A DNA stretch of 64,000 bases from G965202915 sp965205955 (GTDB taxonomy: Bacteria; Pseudomonadota; Gammaproteobacteria; Eutrophobiales; Eutrophobiaceae). Shown here one piece after another: positions 54,175 through 63,817 of the stretch. Position numbers and translations under genes: made by a program. Position 1 is the stretch's first letter; every line of letters starts with the position of its first letter. The DNA is taken from assembly GCA_965205955.1 (NCBI GenBank), contig OZ242192.1, positions 124,001-188,000 on the forward strand, written 5' to 3'. Below the pieces are notes generated by a model. That model saw nothing but the letters and a program-made list of their open reading frames with translations, did no database searches and was not told where the DNA came from.

Positions 54175-57100
54175 TCAGAATATCTTATCAAGCAGTTTCT
54201 TGACCGCCTCCTTGCCCAGATCTGCGGGCTGTGTCCGGTCTCGGTCGTCCGGCTCCGCTGATTCGGTTTTCTGTTCCTCCGGAGGCTCCTTGCCCAGCAG
54301 ACCCGGAAGCAGTTTATCGCCAATGAGATCCTTGATTTCATCTTTCAGGACATCCTTCAACAGCGCCTGCAAAACGCTTTTAACATCCGGGAGGCATTTT
54401 TTGTCTGCCAGCTTGCCGCTGCAATTAATCCCAAGGCTGTAGCCTCCCAGATTATAATGCTTCTCACCCTGGGTCGCTGTTGTCTCATCAACATCAACAA
54501 TAAATTTATATTTCCAGGTTTGATCATGCAGGTTCAGCAAAATTCCGCTGCCCTTCACGGCAAACCCGGGAGCCATCATCAACAGATCATCATTGCTGAT
54601 CACGCCATTCTGGATATTCAACCCGGCGCCAAGCGCATCGAAGTGGGTTTCTTCTCCCTTGTCCACTCGGCCTATGCGCTTGGATTCATACAACACTTCG
54701 ATCTGCCGCAGTACCCCGGGTATATCAACGCCCTGCAATACCCCGTTGCGAAAATTGATTTTGCCATTGCCGGACAGATTGTTTTTCAGCGTGTCGGCGT
54801 CGCCGCCTTTTGAATGCAACGCCAGAGAGATATTGCCAATTCCTTGCAGATTTGCCGCGCCGACAAGATCATGGAGCAAGGGCCCGACGTTGACGTTGGC
54901 GAAATCGGTATCTATATTCAAAAGCGGCTCACTGCCGCCGGCATCAAGCGTAATTGCCCCATTGTAGCTGCCGTCGTAGAGTTTCATCGCGATCGGAGCC
55001 AATTTGATGTGTCCATTTTTGGCATTCATGCTGAGCCGCACATCTTCTAATTTTGCCTTGGAGATCACTAATTCTCCAACAAGTATATCCCCGCTGATAT
55101 CGAGACTGCGCAAAGTCTCCAACGGCAACTCATCCGAAGCTCCGCTGGTTGTTGCTGTTTCCGCAGCGGCGGGCTTGTCTTCCGCCCCGGGCGGGAGATA
55201 GCGATCGGCATCGATCCTGTCGATCTCGACATTAAACCGGTAGCCGGCTTCATTGAAATCATGGATATTGAAACCGCCCTGTACATGGGAATCATCCAGC
55301 ATTGCGTTGAATTGTTTGATCTCCAGCTCCTTGCCGGTTCCGGCAAAGGCGGTGTTTGCCAGTGCCACCCTGTTCAAAACTTCAGGATCTGCCGTCTCCG
55401 GAGGGGTTTGCCCGATCCGCCGCATGAATTTTTTCAGATTGAACGGTTCGACGGACAGCGCGCCGTTGAATGCCGGATTGTCGAGATATTGTTTCACAGC
55501 GAGCTTGCCCTGGATATCCAGTCCCGCCCCGGAAACGGAAAATTGTCCTACATTCAGATCCTGCGCCTTGACATCCAACGAGGCATCCGCCCTGACCTTC
55601 ACTGCAAGCGGCGAGTCGGGGATTTGCCGTCCGGAAAGTACCGCGTCCAATGCCAGATCTTTCAGGGCGGGCTGTTCCAGACTACCGGCAAGGCCGGCGC
55701 CCAGAGTGAATGATTCCAGCACCTGCGCCAAATCAGGTTGATCGAGTGCGGTCAAAACCGGTTTCAAACTGGGGGCGATGAGACTCAGCTGTCCGTTCAA
55801 ACTACCATTTAAGCTGTTAATATCATTGCCAGTGAGTTGAAAACCGAGCGCATCTGCCTTCAATGCCGGCAGCTTGAATTTACCGGCATTCACATCAATA
55901 TCGAAGCGGCTTTCCAGTGCAAAGGATTTTTTTGCCAGTTTGGCCAGTTTTTCGGCATACGCCGAAAACGCATTGTCTTTTTCCAGAAATGCCCCCGCCA
56001 AGGCCATCAACATCGGCAGATCGGCTCCTGCGGCGTTGAGCTGTCCCGCGAGCATCGATGCTGCGGATGGTCCGGTTTTCAAATGTGCGTTCACCATTGA
56101 ATCCGCCGCCTTGATATCGAATGTTTCGATATTGATTTGCCCGTTTTTCAGATCGGCATCAAAGTCGGTTTTAATATAAAAGGATTTATCCCTGATCTCC
56201 TTCATTTTCCCCGCTACCTTCTCCAGCCTCGAATCGAACGCGCCGGCAACCCGGATCAAGGTCGGAAAATCGGGCCCCGCCGCATTAATCCTTGCCGTTG
56301 CGGCCGGCGTCCCGGAAAAACTGTCACGCGCATGGATCTCCATCTGAATATTCGCCCCCAACAAATCTGCTTCCAGCGAGGCAATGTCGATATCCCCGCG
56401 GGACATATCCGCGTCGATCTCCGTTTCAATGAGAAACCCCCGATCGGATAATTTCCCCAACTGTGACGCCAGCGGTTCAAATTCAACCGCCTTGAACGGG
56501 GCCGATATATCTTCGCCGGCGATATTCAATTTCATCGACAATGAGGGCGCGGGGGTATCCAGTTTGTTGATTTGCAGGCTGCCGGACACCGTGCTGCTCA
56601 GCGCATTAAAATCAATATCCGATAATGCGGCGGTGCCCTGCTCCAGATCGACGGCAATGCTGGTCGTCAGAGAACCCTTGCCCTGCTCCGGCGGAATGCT
56701 TTTGCCCGTTAAATCCGCCTCGATGCTGAGCGGGCTAACGGAAAATTGCCGGCCGCCTCCATCATGGACAATCACGCCGCTCAGATTGATGGCGCTTTCT
56801 ATATCGGGCTGATTGATGGTCAGTTGCATTGAAGCAAGCAGTTCAATCGGCTGCCCGACAACCAATGCCCCGGTACGCACATTGATCCGGGAAACGGACG
56901 CCATCAGACCGCTGGTATTGTCGGTCCAGCTTATTGCCGCATCCTGTATATCCACCCCGCCCAGCAGCAACGCCGCCACAGGCATGGATGATCCTTTATT
57001 CTGTGGCTCTTGTGGCGCTTCGTCCGGCTTGTCCGGGCCGGCCAAATCATCCCAATTGGCGATCCCATCCTCGTTTCTGTGCAGATTCAGGCGGGCGCTT

Positions 57101-57435
57101 TTTATTTGCAACGCATCGACTTCCAGTTTGTTCCGCAATAGCGGTATCAACTTAGCCCGTACCTTTAGCGGCCCGGTGCTCAGAAAAGGAGTATCGCCGA
57201 ACCCCTCGGCATTGCCGATGACGATTCCGCCCGCCTCAATGCCCAGCCAGGGATACAGGGTATGGGAAATATCGCCTTTAATCGCAAGGCTGCGGCCGGT
57301 TCCCCGCTGAAACTCGTCGGTAATTACCTCCTTGTAATCATTTAAGTCCAGTGTGGCGATAATGAAGATAAGAATCGCGGCAAGGAACGCAATGATCGCA
57401 AGCAATGCGATAGCTAATTTGGCCGGCAGTCTCAT
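54175..57435 (-). CDS. asmA: AsmA family protein
   Basis: 1086 residues, longer than E. coli AsmA (about 617). An N-terminal membrane helix (residues 5-28) is followed by LDLNDYKEVITDEFQRGTGRSLAIKGDIS, typical of the family. A long beta-rich periplasmic region ends in the AsmA_2-like part (ISLALHSKGGDADTLKNNLSGNGKINFRNGVLQGVDI). AsmA-like proteins are thought to move phospholipids across the periplasm. It is coupled to argH by a 4-bp overlap and to mutY downstream. Confidence 0.93.
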   Translation of the reverse strand: MRLPAKLAIALLAIIAFLAAILIFIIATLDLNDYKEVITDEFQRGTGRSLAIKGDISHTLYPWLGIEAGGIVIGNAEGFGDTPFLSTGPLKVRAKLIPLLRNKLEVDALQIKSARLNLHRNEDGIANWDDLAGPDKPDEAPQEPQNKGSSMPVAALLLGGVDIQDAAISWTDNTSGLMASVSRINVRTGALVVGQPIELLASMQLTINQPDIESAINLSGVIVHDGGGRQFSVSPLSIEADLTGKSIPPEQGKGSLTTSIAVDLEQGTAALSDIDFNALSSTVSGSLQINKLDTPAPSLSMKLNIAGEDISAPFKAVEFEPLASQLGKLSDRGFLIETEIDADMSRGDIDIASLEADLLGANIQMEIHARDSFSGTPAATARINAAGPDFPTLIRVAGAFDSRLEKVAGKMKEIRDKSFYIKTDFDADLKNGQINIETFDIKAADSMVNAHLKTGPSAASMLAGQLNAAGADLPMLMALAGAFLEKDNAFSAYAEKLAKLAKKSFALESRFDIDVNAGKFKLPALKADALGFQLTGNDINSLNGSLNGQLSLIAPSLKPVLTALDQPDLAQVLESFTLGAGLAGSLEQPALKDLALDAVLSGRQIPDSPLAVKVRADASLDVKAQDLNVGQFSVSGAGLDIQGKLAVKQYLDNPAFNGALSVEPFNLKKFMRRIGQTPPETADPEVLNRVALANTAFAGTGKELEIKQFNAMLDDSHVQGGFNIHDFNEAGYRFNVEIDRIDADRYLPPGAEDKPAAAETATTSGASDELPLETLRSLDISGDILVGELVISKAKLEDVRLSMNAKNGHIKLAPIAMKLYDGSYNGAITLDAGGSEPLLNIDTDFANVNVGPLLHDLVGAANLQGIGNISLALHSKGGDADTLKNNLSGNGKINFRNGVLQGVDIPGVLRQIEVLYESKRIGRVDKGEETHFDALGAGLNIQNGVISNDDLLMMAPGFAVKGSGILLNLHDQTWKYKFIVDVDETTATQGEKHYNLGGYSLGINCSGKLADKKCLPDVKSVLQALLKDVLKDEIKDLIGDKLLPGLLGKEPPEEQKTESAEPDDRDRTQPADLGKEAVKKLLDKIF

Positions 57436-58838
57436 CGTACTCGATCCCTGCTTCCCGAAAGCCTTTCCTGCATCTGACTCACCGCCACCGCAACCTGCTC
57501 AGGCGCGGTGCCGCCAACATGATTTCTGCTGCTGACCGAGCCCTTCAGGCTAAGGCTGGAGTAAACATCTTTTTCTATTATTGCAGAAAAAGATTGCAGT
57601 TCCTGCAATGAGAGTTGTGCCAGTGTTTTTTTCTTTTGAATGGCATGCCGAACGGTTTTGCCCACTATCGAATGCGCCTCCCGAAACGGGACCCCCTTGC
57701 CAACCAGATAATCCGCCAGATCAGTAGCGGTACCGTAGCCGCTTTCCGCCACAGTGTACATTCTATCAACATTAACCGAGATGGAAGGCGCCATGCCGGC
57801 ATAGGCCGTCAAGCTCATCTTGACTGTATCGACGGTATCGAACAATGCCCTCTTATCTTCCTGATTATCACGGTTATAGGCCAGCGGCTGCGCCTTCATC
57901 AGGGTGAGCATTGTCATCAATGCGCCATATACCCTGGCCGTTTTGCCGCGAACCAGCTCAGGAACATCGGGATTCCTCTTTTGCGGCATGATCGATGATC
58001 CGGTGCACCACGCATCGCCAAGCTCAATAAATTCAAAGGGCGGAGACATCCATAATACTATCTCCTCGGAAAACCGGGATAGATGCATCATAAGCAGGCT
58101 ACAGGCGGAGAGAAACTCAATGGCAAAGTCACGATCACTGACACTGTCCAGCGAATTGCGCGTGATCCCGTCAAAACCAAGCAATTCGGCAACCTGTTCC
58201 CGGTCAATATCAAAACCGGTGCCGGCCAGCGCCCCCGCACCCAGAGGGGACACATTTAAGCGCTTGCGGCAATCCCCAAGCCGTTCATGATCGCGCAGCA
58301 GCATTTCACACCAGGCCATCAAATGGTGGCCGAACGTGACCGGCTGTGCCATCTGCATATGGGTAAAACCGGGCATTATTGTCGCAGTGTGGGCTTCCGC
58401 CATATCGAGCAACGCCGATATAAGTTCGATAATCAATGCCCGTATCTGCTCTGCTTCATCGACAAGGTATAGCCGGATATCCGCCGCAATTTGATCATTC
58501 CTGGACCGGGCGGTATGCAGCTTTTTGCCAACCTCGCCTATGCGTTTAATCAACTCGGATTCGATATTCATATGGACATCTTCAAGCTCGGTGGACCATT
58601 CGAATCTTCCGGCCTCGATATCCGCCTCGATAGCGCGCAACGAGCCCGTGATCAGATCACTCTCCTGCCGCGTCAACACCCCTATGGAAGTCAACATTTC
58701 AACATGGGCGATTGAACCGATAATATCGTAGTGGTAGAGACGTTGATCACAGGATACCGATTCTGTAAAAATCTCGACAAACTTATTCGTATCGGCGGTA
58801 AATCGGCCGCCCCAGGGTTTGGTGCTACCCGAATTCAT
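57432..58838 (-). CDS. argH: Argininosuccinate lyase
   Basis: 468 residues. It begins WGGRFTADTNKFVEIFTESVS. The fumarase/aspartase superfamily signature GSSIMPQKRNPDVPELVRGK includes the catalytic Ser loop. SRNDQIAADIRLYL and TVGFTHMQ-like MPGFTHMQMAQPVTFGHH (catalytic His) are present. It makes arginine and fumarate, the last arginine step. Its stop overlaps the start of asmA. Confidence 0.97.
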   Translation of the reverse strand: MNSGSTKPWGGRFTADTNKFVEIFTESVSCDQRLYHYDIIGSIAHVEMLTSIGVLTRQESDLITGSLRAIEADIEAGRFEWSTELEDVHMNIESELIKRIGEVGKKLHTARSRNDQIAADIRLYLVDEAEQIRALIIELISALLDMAEAHTATIMPGFTHMQMAQPVTFGHHLMAWCEMLLRDHERLGDCRKRLNVSPLGAGALAGTGFDIDREQVAELLGFDGITRNSLDSVSDRDFAIEFLSACSLLMMHLSRFSEEIVLWMSPPFEFIELGDAWCTGSSIMPQKRNPDVPELVRGKTARVYGALMTMLTLMKAQPLAYNRDNQEDKRALFDTVDTVKMSLTAYAGMAPSISVNVDRMYTVAESGYGTATDLADYLVGKGVPFREAHSIVGKTVRHAIQKKKTLAQLSLQELQSFSAIIEKDVYSSLSLKGSVSSRNHVGGTAPEQVAVAVSQMQERLSGSRDRVR

Positions 58839-58940
58839 TTTTCTTCAACGATACCGGTTAGTTTATATTTCATTTATATAACCCCTTAGTATAAGTTAAC
58901 GCAAGAACAAAATTTTTCAGCGTCTTTTCTTTTTTTGATT

Positions 58941-60131
58941 TCAATACAAAACCTGTATGATTTTTATGATACTTTTTATGCAATCCAGCGCTCCCTGTCT
59001 TCTATGTGGAAACATTTTAATCTTGCTCGTCTTTATAGGATGCATTGCCTCGTTCCCATATTGTACAATTTTCTTCATATCTTCCTTAAGAGATTGCGCG
59101 AAATTTGTTTCTGCCGCCAAATCAACCAACCGGCTAATTTTTTTAGGCCGTTCCTTACCATCATAATCTTTTTCGTAAACTTCTATCTTCAACGAAGATT
59201 TCCGGTCAATAATTATATACTCCAACAACGAACGTCCCATTGCGGTAACACTCATCCAGTTCCCGAATATAAAAGAACGATACATTTCACGCACTCTTTC
59301 ACGAATATGCAGAGGAAATTTCTTTTCCTCTTTGGGGGAAAACACTGGCCCCACACTCGTAAAATTCTCCATCCAATCGTCAGGAAGAAAATACTCTGAG
59401 GCAACCAGATTTTTCGCGTCCCGATAATCACTCATATGTATTTCTCCATCATAACCTTGCAAAAATGCAGGGCCTCCCTTTTCATAGTTATCTTGCAATA
59501 AAGAAACTAACATATGGAAAATTCTCTTAACCGCTGTTTTATCTTTCTCATAGACTCTTTCAAGAAGCTTTTTGACTTCGTGGGATTTGAATGTGTTAGT
59601 TCCATTCTGGTTTAATTTCTTGCCCAGGATCTCTTCTATCTCAACTGAGGAAAGATTCTTAAAGTTAACTCCCATCATATGGGCTAGTATTTTCTTCTTA
59701 TTTTCCGGTTCGCGATTATATAATTCCATAAGATAAATTAGTATTCCATCTCTGTACGGTTCACATCCTTCCTTATACCAAGCAACCAATTCAGAAATGG
59801 GTTGCATCAAATCTTCTAAAAGAACTTGCTGCGTTAATGAGGATTCAATACATACTTGACTCACATATACCTGAAATAAATACTCCCTTACCACTTGGAA
59901 AATATCGGAAGAAATCTCTTTTTCAAGCATTTTTTCTATTGTATCCGCACCAACAATACTCAGTGTTTCTTCAACCACTTGATGAAGAATTATTAATTGT
60001 TGCTCTATATCTACCGATTTAAGTAAGTCCATTAGGCGAATATTTTCCTCATCGCCGCTTAGTATAGCGAGCCCCACATTCTGAGTGCGCATGCGCACGA
60101 GTTCTTTTTGAAGAGAACTTTTATAATCCAT
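58941..60131 (-). CDS. Unknown protein with DUF4145-like C-terminus
   Basis: About 396 residues from the ATG at 60131. The frame runs 77 codons further upstream, but that would overlap the algZ start and looks spurious. No membrane helix is seen. The middle is helical and charged. The C-terminal part (about 300-396) resembles DUF4145: SFIFGNWMSVTAMGRSLLEYIIID, then LVDLAAETNFAQSLKEDMKKIVQYGNEAMHP. Such domains occur in restriction and defence contexts. It is much more AT-rich than argH and algZ, breaks their usual adjacency, and so looks acquired. Confidence 0.75.
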   Translation of the reverse strand: MDYKSSLQKELVRMRTQNVGLAILSGDEENIRLMDLLKSVDIEQQLIILHQVVEETLSIVGADTIEKMLEKEISSDIFQVVREYLFQVYVSQVCIESSLTQQVLLEDLMQPISELVAWYKEGCEPYRDGILIYLMELYNREPENKKKILAHMMGVNFKNLSSVEIEEILGKKLNQNGTNTFKSHEVKKLLERVYEKDKTAVKRIFHMLVSLLQDNYEKGGPAFLQGYDGEIHMSDYRDAKNLVASEYFLPDDWMENFTSVGPVFSPKEEKKFPLHIRERVREMYRSFIFGNWMSVTAMGRSLLEYIIIDRKSSLKIEVYEKDYDGKERPKKISRLVDLAAETNFAQSLKEDMKKIVQYGNEAMHPIKTSKIKMFPHRRQGALDCIKSIIKIIQVLY

Positions 60132-60242
60132 CACATCTTCATATGGTTTATATATAGACTTTATATTCAGCTTGCAATCGGTGGCAGTATAACGCATCTT
60201 GAGAGAAACTGCTACCTGATAATCAATACCGACCGCATAAAA

Positions 60243-61298
60243 ATGACACAACCGCCCAGCGGCTTTCTGCCTGATTTTTGCAATATACGCACCCTGTTTC
60301 TCGTGGTATTGATAGCAGAAATGCTGGCTATCGTTCTGGTGCTGGCTCAAATAATGTTTCACCAGGACTGGCTATCCAATCTAGCCTTAAAATCACTGTT
60401 TGTACAGTGGATCGCGCTTACCGGTTCGGGGCTTTTGTGCATTCTGAAAAGAACAATGCGGCACTTGAGCGACAGGCATACCGCAATCATTGCCTACTGC
60501 CTGATCCTGCTGGTTGCATTTATCATCACGGAACTCTCCTGGCTGCTTGTCTATGTTTTGCCGCTTGAAATTGACTATACCTCCCCGCAACATCTGCACT
60601 TATTGATTCAGTCTCTGGGCATTACCATCATCGTCGCCGCCATTGCACTGCGCTATCTGTACATCCAGCACCAATGGCGGCGCAATATCGAAACCGCCGC
60701 ACAGTCGCAGTTTCAGGCGCTGCAATCCAGGATACGCCCCCATTTTCTGTTCAATTGCATGAACACCATCGCCAGCCTTATGCACAAACAGCCCGATGCC
60801 GCCGAACGCTCGATAGAGGCTCTTGCCGAGCTTTTTCGCGCCAGTTTAACGGACGCTGCACGTTTATCCCGGTTACAGGACGAGTTGCATTTATGCAATC
60901 AATATTTAAATATAGAAAAACAGCGGCTGGGCGGCAGGCTCAATATAGACTGGCGCATCGATGAGCTTCCCGGCAACGCGCTGATCCCGCCGTTCACCAT
61001 CCAGCCACTGCTGGAGAATGCCATCTATCACGGCATTGAATTGATCGAATCAGGCGGCGTCATCGATATTTGCGGAAAACAGGAAAACAAGATCATAACC
61101 ATCAAAATCTCCAACCCGGTATCCGAAAATTATGCCACCGGTTTGAACCCGGGCCATCGAATTGCGCAGGAAAACATCAAGCAGAGACTGCAGGCAATAT
61201 ATGGCCGGCACGGAACACTCATGGCCGAACTCGAGCAAGATCGATATTCCATTACCCTGTGCTTCCCGTATTGGATCAATGAAGATTTTAATCGTTGA
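60243..61298 (+). CDS. algZ: LytS/AlgZ-type sensor histidine kinase
   Basis: 351 residues from the ATG at 60243; the frame is open further upstream but is not family-like. About four membrane helices (residues 16-38, 48-67, 82-107, 120-140) precede a His_kinase domain with the phospho-accepting His167 in QSRIRPHFLFNCMNTIASLM, and a HATPase N box PLLENAIYHGIE. It overlaps algR by 20 bp. The order argH-algZ-algR is usual in gammaproteobacteria, here interrupted by the DUF4145 gene. Confidence 0.92.
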   Translation: MTQPPSGFLPDFCNIRTLFLVVLIAEMLAIVLVLAQIMFHQDWLSNLALKSLFVQWIALTGSGLLCILKRTMRHLSDRHTAIIAYCLILLVAFIITELSWLLVYVLPLEIDYTSPQHLHLLIQSLGITIIVAAIALRYLYIQHQWRRNIETAAQSQFQALQSRIRPHFLFNCMNTIASLMHKQPDAAERSIEALAELFRASLTDAARLSRLQDELHLCNQYLNIEKQRLGGRLNIDWRIDELPGNALIPPFTIQPLLENAIYHGIELIESGGVIDICGKQENKIITIKISNPVSENYATGLNPGHRIAQENIKQRLQAIYGRHGTLMAELEQDRYSITLCFPYWINEDFNR

Positions 61299-62019
61299 CG
61301 ACGAGGCGCTGGCACGCGAACGATTGCGGTCAATGATCGCGGAGTTGCAACCCAATGCCGCTATCGAACAGGCCGAAAACGGCCGGCGCGCCCTGGAATT
61401 GATTCAACAGCAGGCGCCCGACGTAATCATGCTGGATATAAGAATGCCGGTAATGTCCGGATTGGAAACAGCCCGGCATATTGCCGGACTAAAAGCCCCT
61501 CCCGCCATTGTGTTCACTACCGCCTACCAGGAGCATGCCTTATCCGCATTTGAGTCACATGCCATCGATTACCTGCTAAAACCGGTTCGCAGGGAGCGCC
61601 TGAAAACTGCCCTGGAAAGGGCGGAGCTCATCCAGCGCTCGCGCCTCGACAATCTAAGGGTTTCGCTGGATGAAGCCGGCAGCCGGACGCATTTGAGCGC
61701 ACTAAGCCATGGAAGCATACAATTGATCCCCGTCAACGACATCCGTTACCTGAAGGCGGACCAGAAGTACGTCTCCGTCGGATGCCCGCTTGGAGAGCTG
61801 CTGGTAGACGAGTCGCTGAAATCCCTCGAAAATGAATTTCCCGGCGTCTTCATTCGCGCCCATAGAAACGCGCTGGTCGCAATAAAGCACATCAGCGCCC
61901 TGCGAAAATGCGCCGGTAGCGGGCATGAAATATGCCTGGACAATGCCGAGACAGCCATACCGGTCAGCCGGCGGCATCTGCCCGGGATCAGGCGGCTTAT
62001 GAAGACCATCAGCCGCTAA
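61279..62019 (+). CDS. algR: LytTR-family response regulator (AlgR type)
   Basis: 246 residues from the ATG at 61279 (MKILIVDDEALARERL); upstream codons lie inside algZ. The receiver domain has Asp53 in VIMLDIRMPVMSG and Lys in DYLLKPVRRERL. The C-terminal half is a LytTR DNA-binding domain (INDIRYLKADQKYVSV, FIRAHRNALVAIKHI). It is the partner of the kinase just upstream. Its stop abuts the convergent gshA stop with no gap. Confidence 0.93.
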   Translation: MKILIVDDEALARERLRSMIAELQPNAAIEQAENGRRALELIQQQAPDVIMLDIRMPVMSGLETARHIAGLKAPPAIVFTTAYQEHALSAFESHAIDYLLKPVRRERLKTALERAELIQRSRLDNLRVSLDEAGSRTHLSALSHGSIQLIPVNDIRYLKADQKYVSVGCPLGELLVDESLKSLENEFPGVFIRAHRNALVAIKHISALRKCAGSGHEICLDNAETAIPVSRRHLPGIRRLMKTISR

Positions 62020-63312
62020 TCAGTCGAAGGAAGCCATCTCACGCGCGGCCGCCAGCAAGGCCAGTCTGGCGACAACACCGTAGGTATAAAAGCGGTTGTT
62101 ATGCTTGTCTCCCGTCTTCTCCCCGTGCGGCGATATGCAGCAGCTTTCAAAAGCAAGAGGCTCAAAACGCATGCCCGGCGCATTCAGGTTCTCATTACTG
62201 GTGCGGTTTGAATGCACCCGGTAAAAACCTCCCACCACGTGATGAGCGATCATATACACCACCGGTTCGGCGACAATGCCCTCCTCTCCCCATGTCTCAC
62301 CGGTATAAACTCCCTCCTGAATAATCACCTTGGTTACCTCATGCCCTTCCTTGGTTTTTGACATGCGCGTCCGCTGCCTGCGATTAAGCTCGCCAATTTC
62401 ATCCGGATCATGAATGGTCATCACCCCCATGCCGTAAGTGCCGGCATCCGCCTTTACGATCACAAAGGGATCACAATCCACATCATACTGCTCATACTTC
62501 TTCTTTATTTCTTTGAGCAGTACGCGGGTATTATTCGATAGACAATCCACTCCCTCGCGTTGCATGAAATTGACCTCGCCGCAATTGCGAAACATCGGTT
62601 CAATCAGCCACGGATCGATATTGATCTCGGCGGAAAATTCCCGCACAACCTGCCGATAAAAGGTAAAATGATCCGATTTAAGGCGACTCGACCAGCCCAG
62701 CTCGAGCGCCGGCGTAACCGGCTGGCTCAACCCCTGCAAGATCCCGGGTATGCTCAATGAGAGATCGTTATTCAACAAGATCAAATCAGGCATAAAATTA
62801 TCAACCGCGACCTGGTCCCCTTCTCTGGATACGGGTTCAATGCGAAGCATATATCCGGAAATGGTTTTAAGCGCCGAGGTTTCCTCAAATGCGGGATCGA
62901 TAGAACCTATGCGGGTGGCAAAACCCGCCTTTTCGATCATCAACTGCAACACCGCCAGATTTTCCAGATAATACAGATTCCTGGAATGATTCTCCGGCAC
63001 AATGAGTATTCGATCGATCTCCTGGGAAGAATGCTCCAGGGCAAGCTGTATCGCCTGCACGCACAAATATTCAAAAGCCGGATTCAGATTGTTAAAACCG
63101 GCGGGAAACAGATTGGTATCGACGGGCGCTACCTTAAAACCCGCATTGCGGATATCAACAGAGGCATAGAAAGGCGCGCGGGTCCTGCGCCATTGGCTCC
63201 TGAACCAGGACTCTATACGGGACTGATAATCGAGCATACGTCTCTCGATCATCCGAACCGGGCCCTTAATGGCCGTGGTTAAATGCGGAACGGGTTGAAT
63301 GTTGGCTGACAT
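62020..63312 (-). CDS. gshA: Glutamate-cysteine ligase, Acidithiobacillus/Nitrosomonas type
   Basis: 430 residues of the TIGR02049-type GshA, not the E. coli type. Recognised segments: APFYASVDIRNAGFKVAPVDTNLFPAGFNNL at the N-terminus, ILIVPENHSRNLYYLENL, VIVKADAGTYGMGVMTI and VIIQEGVYTGE. It makes gamma-glutamylcysteine, the first step to glutathione. This form is common in autotrophic beta- and gammaproteobacteria. It is convergent with algR and divergent from hspQ. Confidence 0.9.
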   Translation of the reverse strand: MSANIQPVPHLTTAIKGPVRMIERRMLDYQSRIESWFRSQWRRTRAPFYASVDIRNAGFKVAPVDTNLFPAGFNNLNPAFEYLCVQAIQLALEHSSQEIDRILIVPENHSRNLYYLENLAVLQLMIEKAGFATRIGSIDPAFEETSALKTISGYMLRIEPVSREGDQVAVDNFMPDLILLNNDLSLSIPGILQGLSQPVTPALELGWSSRLKSDHFTFYRQVVREFSAEINIDPWLIEPMFRNCGEVNFMQREGVDCLSNNTRVLLKEIKKKYEQYDVDCDPFVIVKADAGTYGMGVMTIHDPDEIGELNRRQRTRMSKTKEGHEVTKVIIQEGVYTGETWGEEGIVAEPVVYMIAHHVVGGFYRVHSNRTSNENLNAPGMRFEPLAFESCCISPHGEKTGDKHNNRFYTYGVVARLALLAAAREMASFD

Positions 63313-63487
63313 AAAAATACTGTTCTAAATAAAGGCGCAAAATTGTTCCATTATATCTGCTAAAATAAAATCGGTATTGCCCGGAGAAATTCTCCATGGA
63401 AATTTCCCCATCTTACAGCGCGTGAATAGTCAAAGTTCACCTTATACCAAAATATTCTGCTATGATAGCGTAGCAGTGGACAGGTTA

Positions 63488-63814
63488 ATGATTTTTCAAA
63501 CAATGAATACAGCAAAATTTTCAATCGGTCAGATTATCGATCATAAACTATTTGGCTACCGGGGTGTCATAGCCGACGTTGATGCCTCCTATCAGGGCGG
63601 CGATGAATGGTACGAACAGGTTGCGCTATCCTGCCCCCCAAAAGAAAAACCCTGGTACCGGGTGCTTGTGGACAATGCCTCGCATGAAACATACGTGGCC
63701 GAACGCAATCTGGAGCAATCCGCCTTGACCAAACCAGTTACACATCCGATGATCGATATCCTTTTTGATGATTTCAAGGACGGAGTGTACCAGCATAAAT
63801 ACCATTGCGCCTGA
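63488..63814 (+). CDS. hspQ: Heat shock protein HspQ (hemimethylated DNA-binding family)
   Basis: 108 residues from the ATG at 63488, with a GGA-containing site seven bases upstream; MNTAKF at 63503 is an alternative. Family features: KFSIGQIIDHKLFGYRGVIADVD, PWYRVLVDNASHETYVAERNL and HPMIDILFDDF. HspQ (YccV) modulates Lon protease and was first described as binding hemimethylated oriC DNA. The next gene starts 3 bp after its stop. Confidence 0.92.
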   Translation: MIFQTMNTAKFSIGQIIDHKLFGYRGVIADVDASYQGGDEWYEQVALSCPPKEKPWYRVLVDNASHETYVAERNLEQSALTKPVTHPMIDILFDDFKDGVYQHKYHCA

Positions 63815-63817
63815 TCC

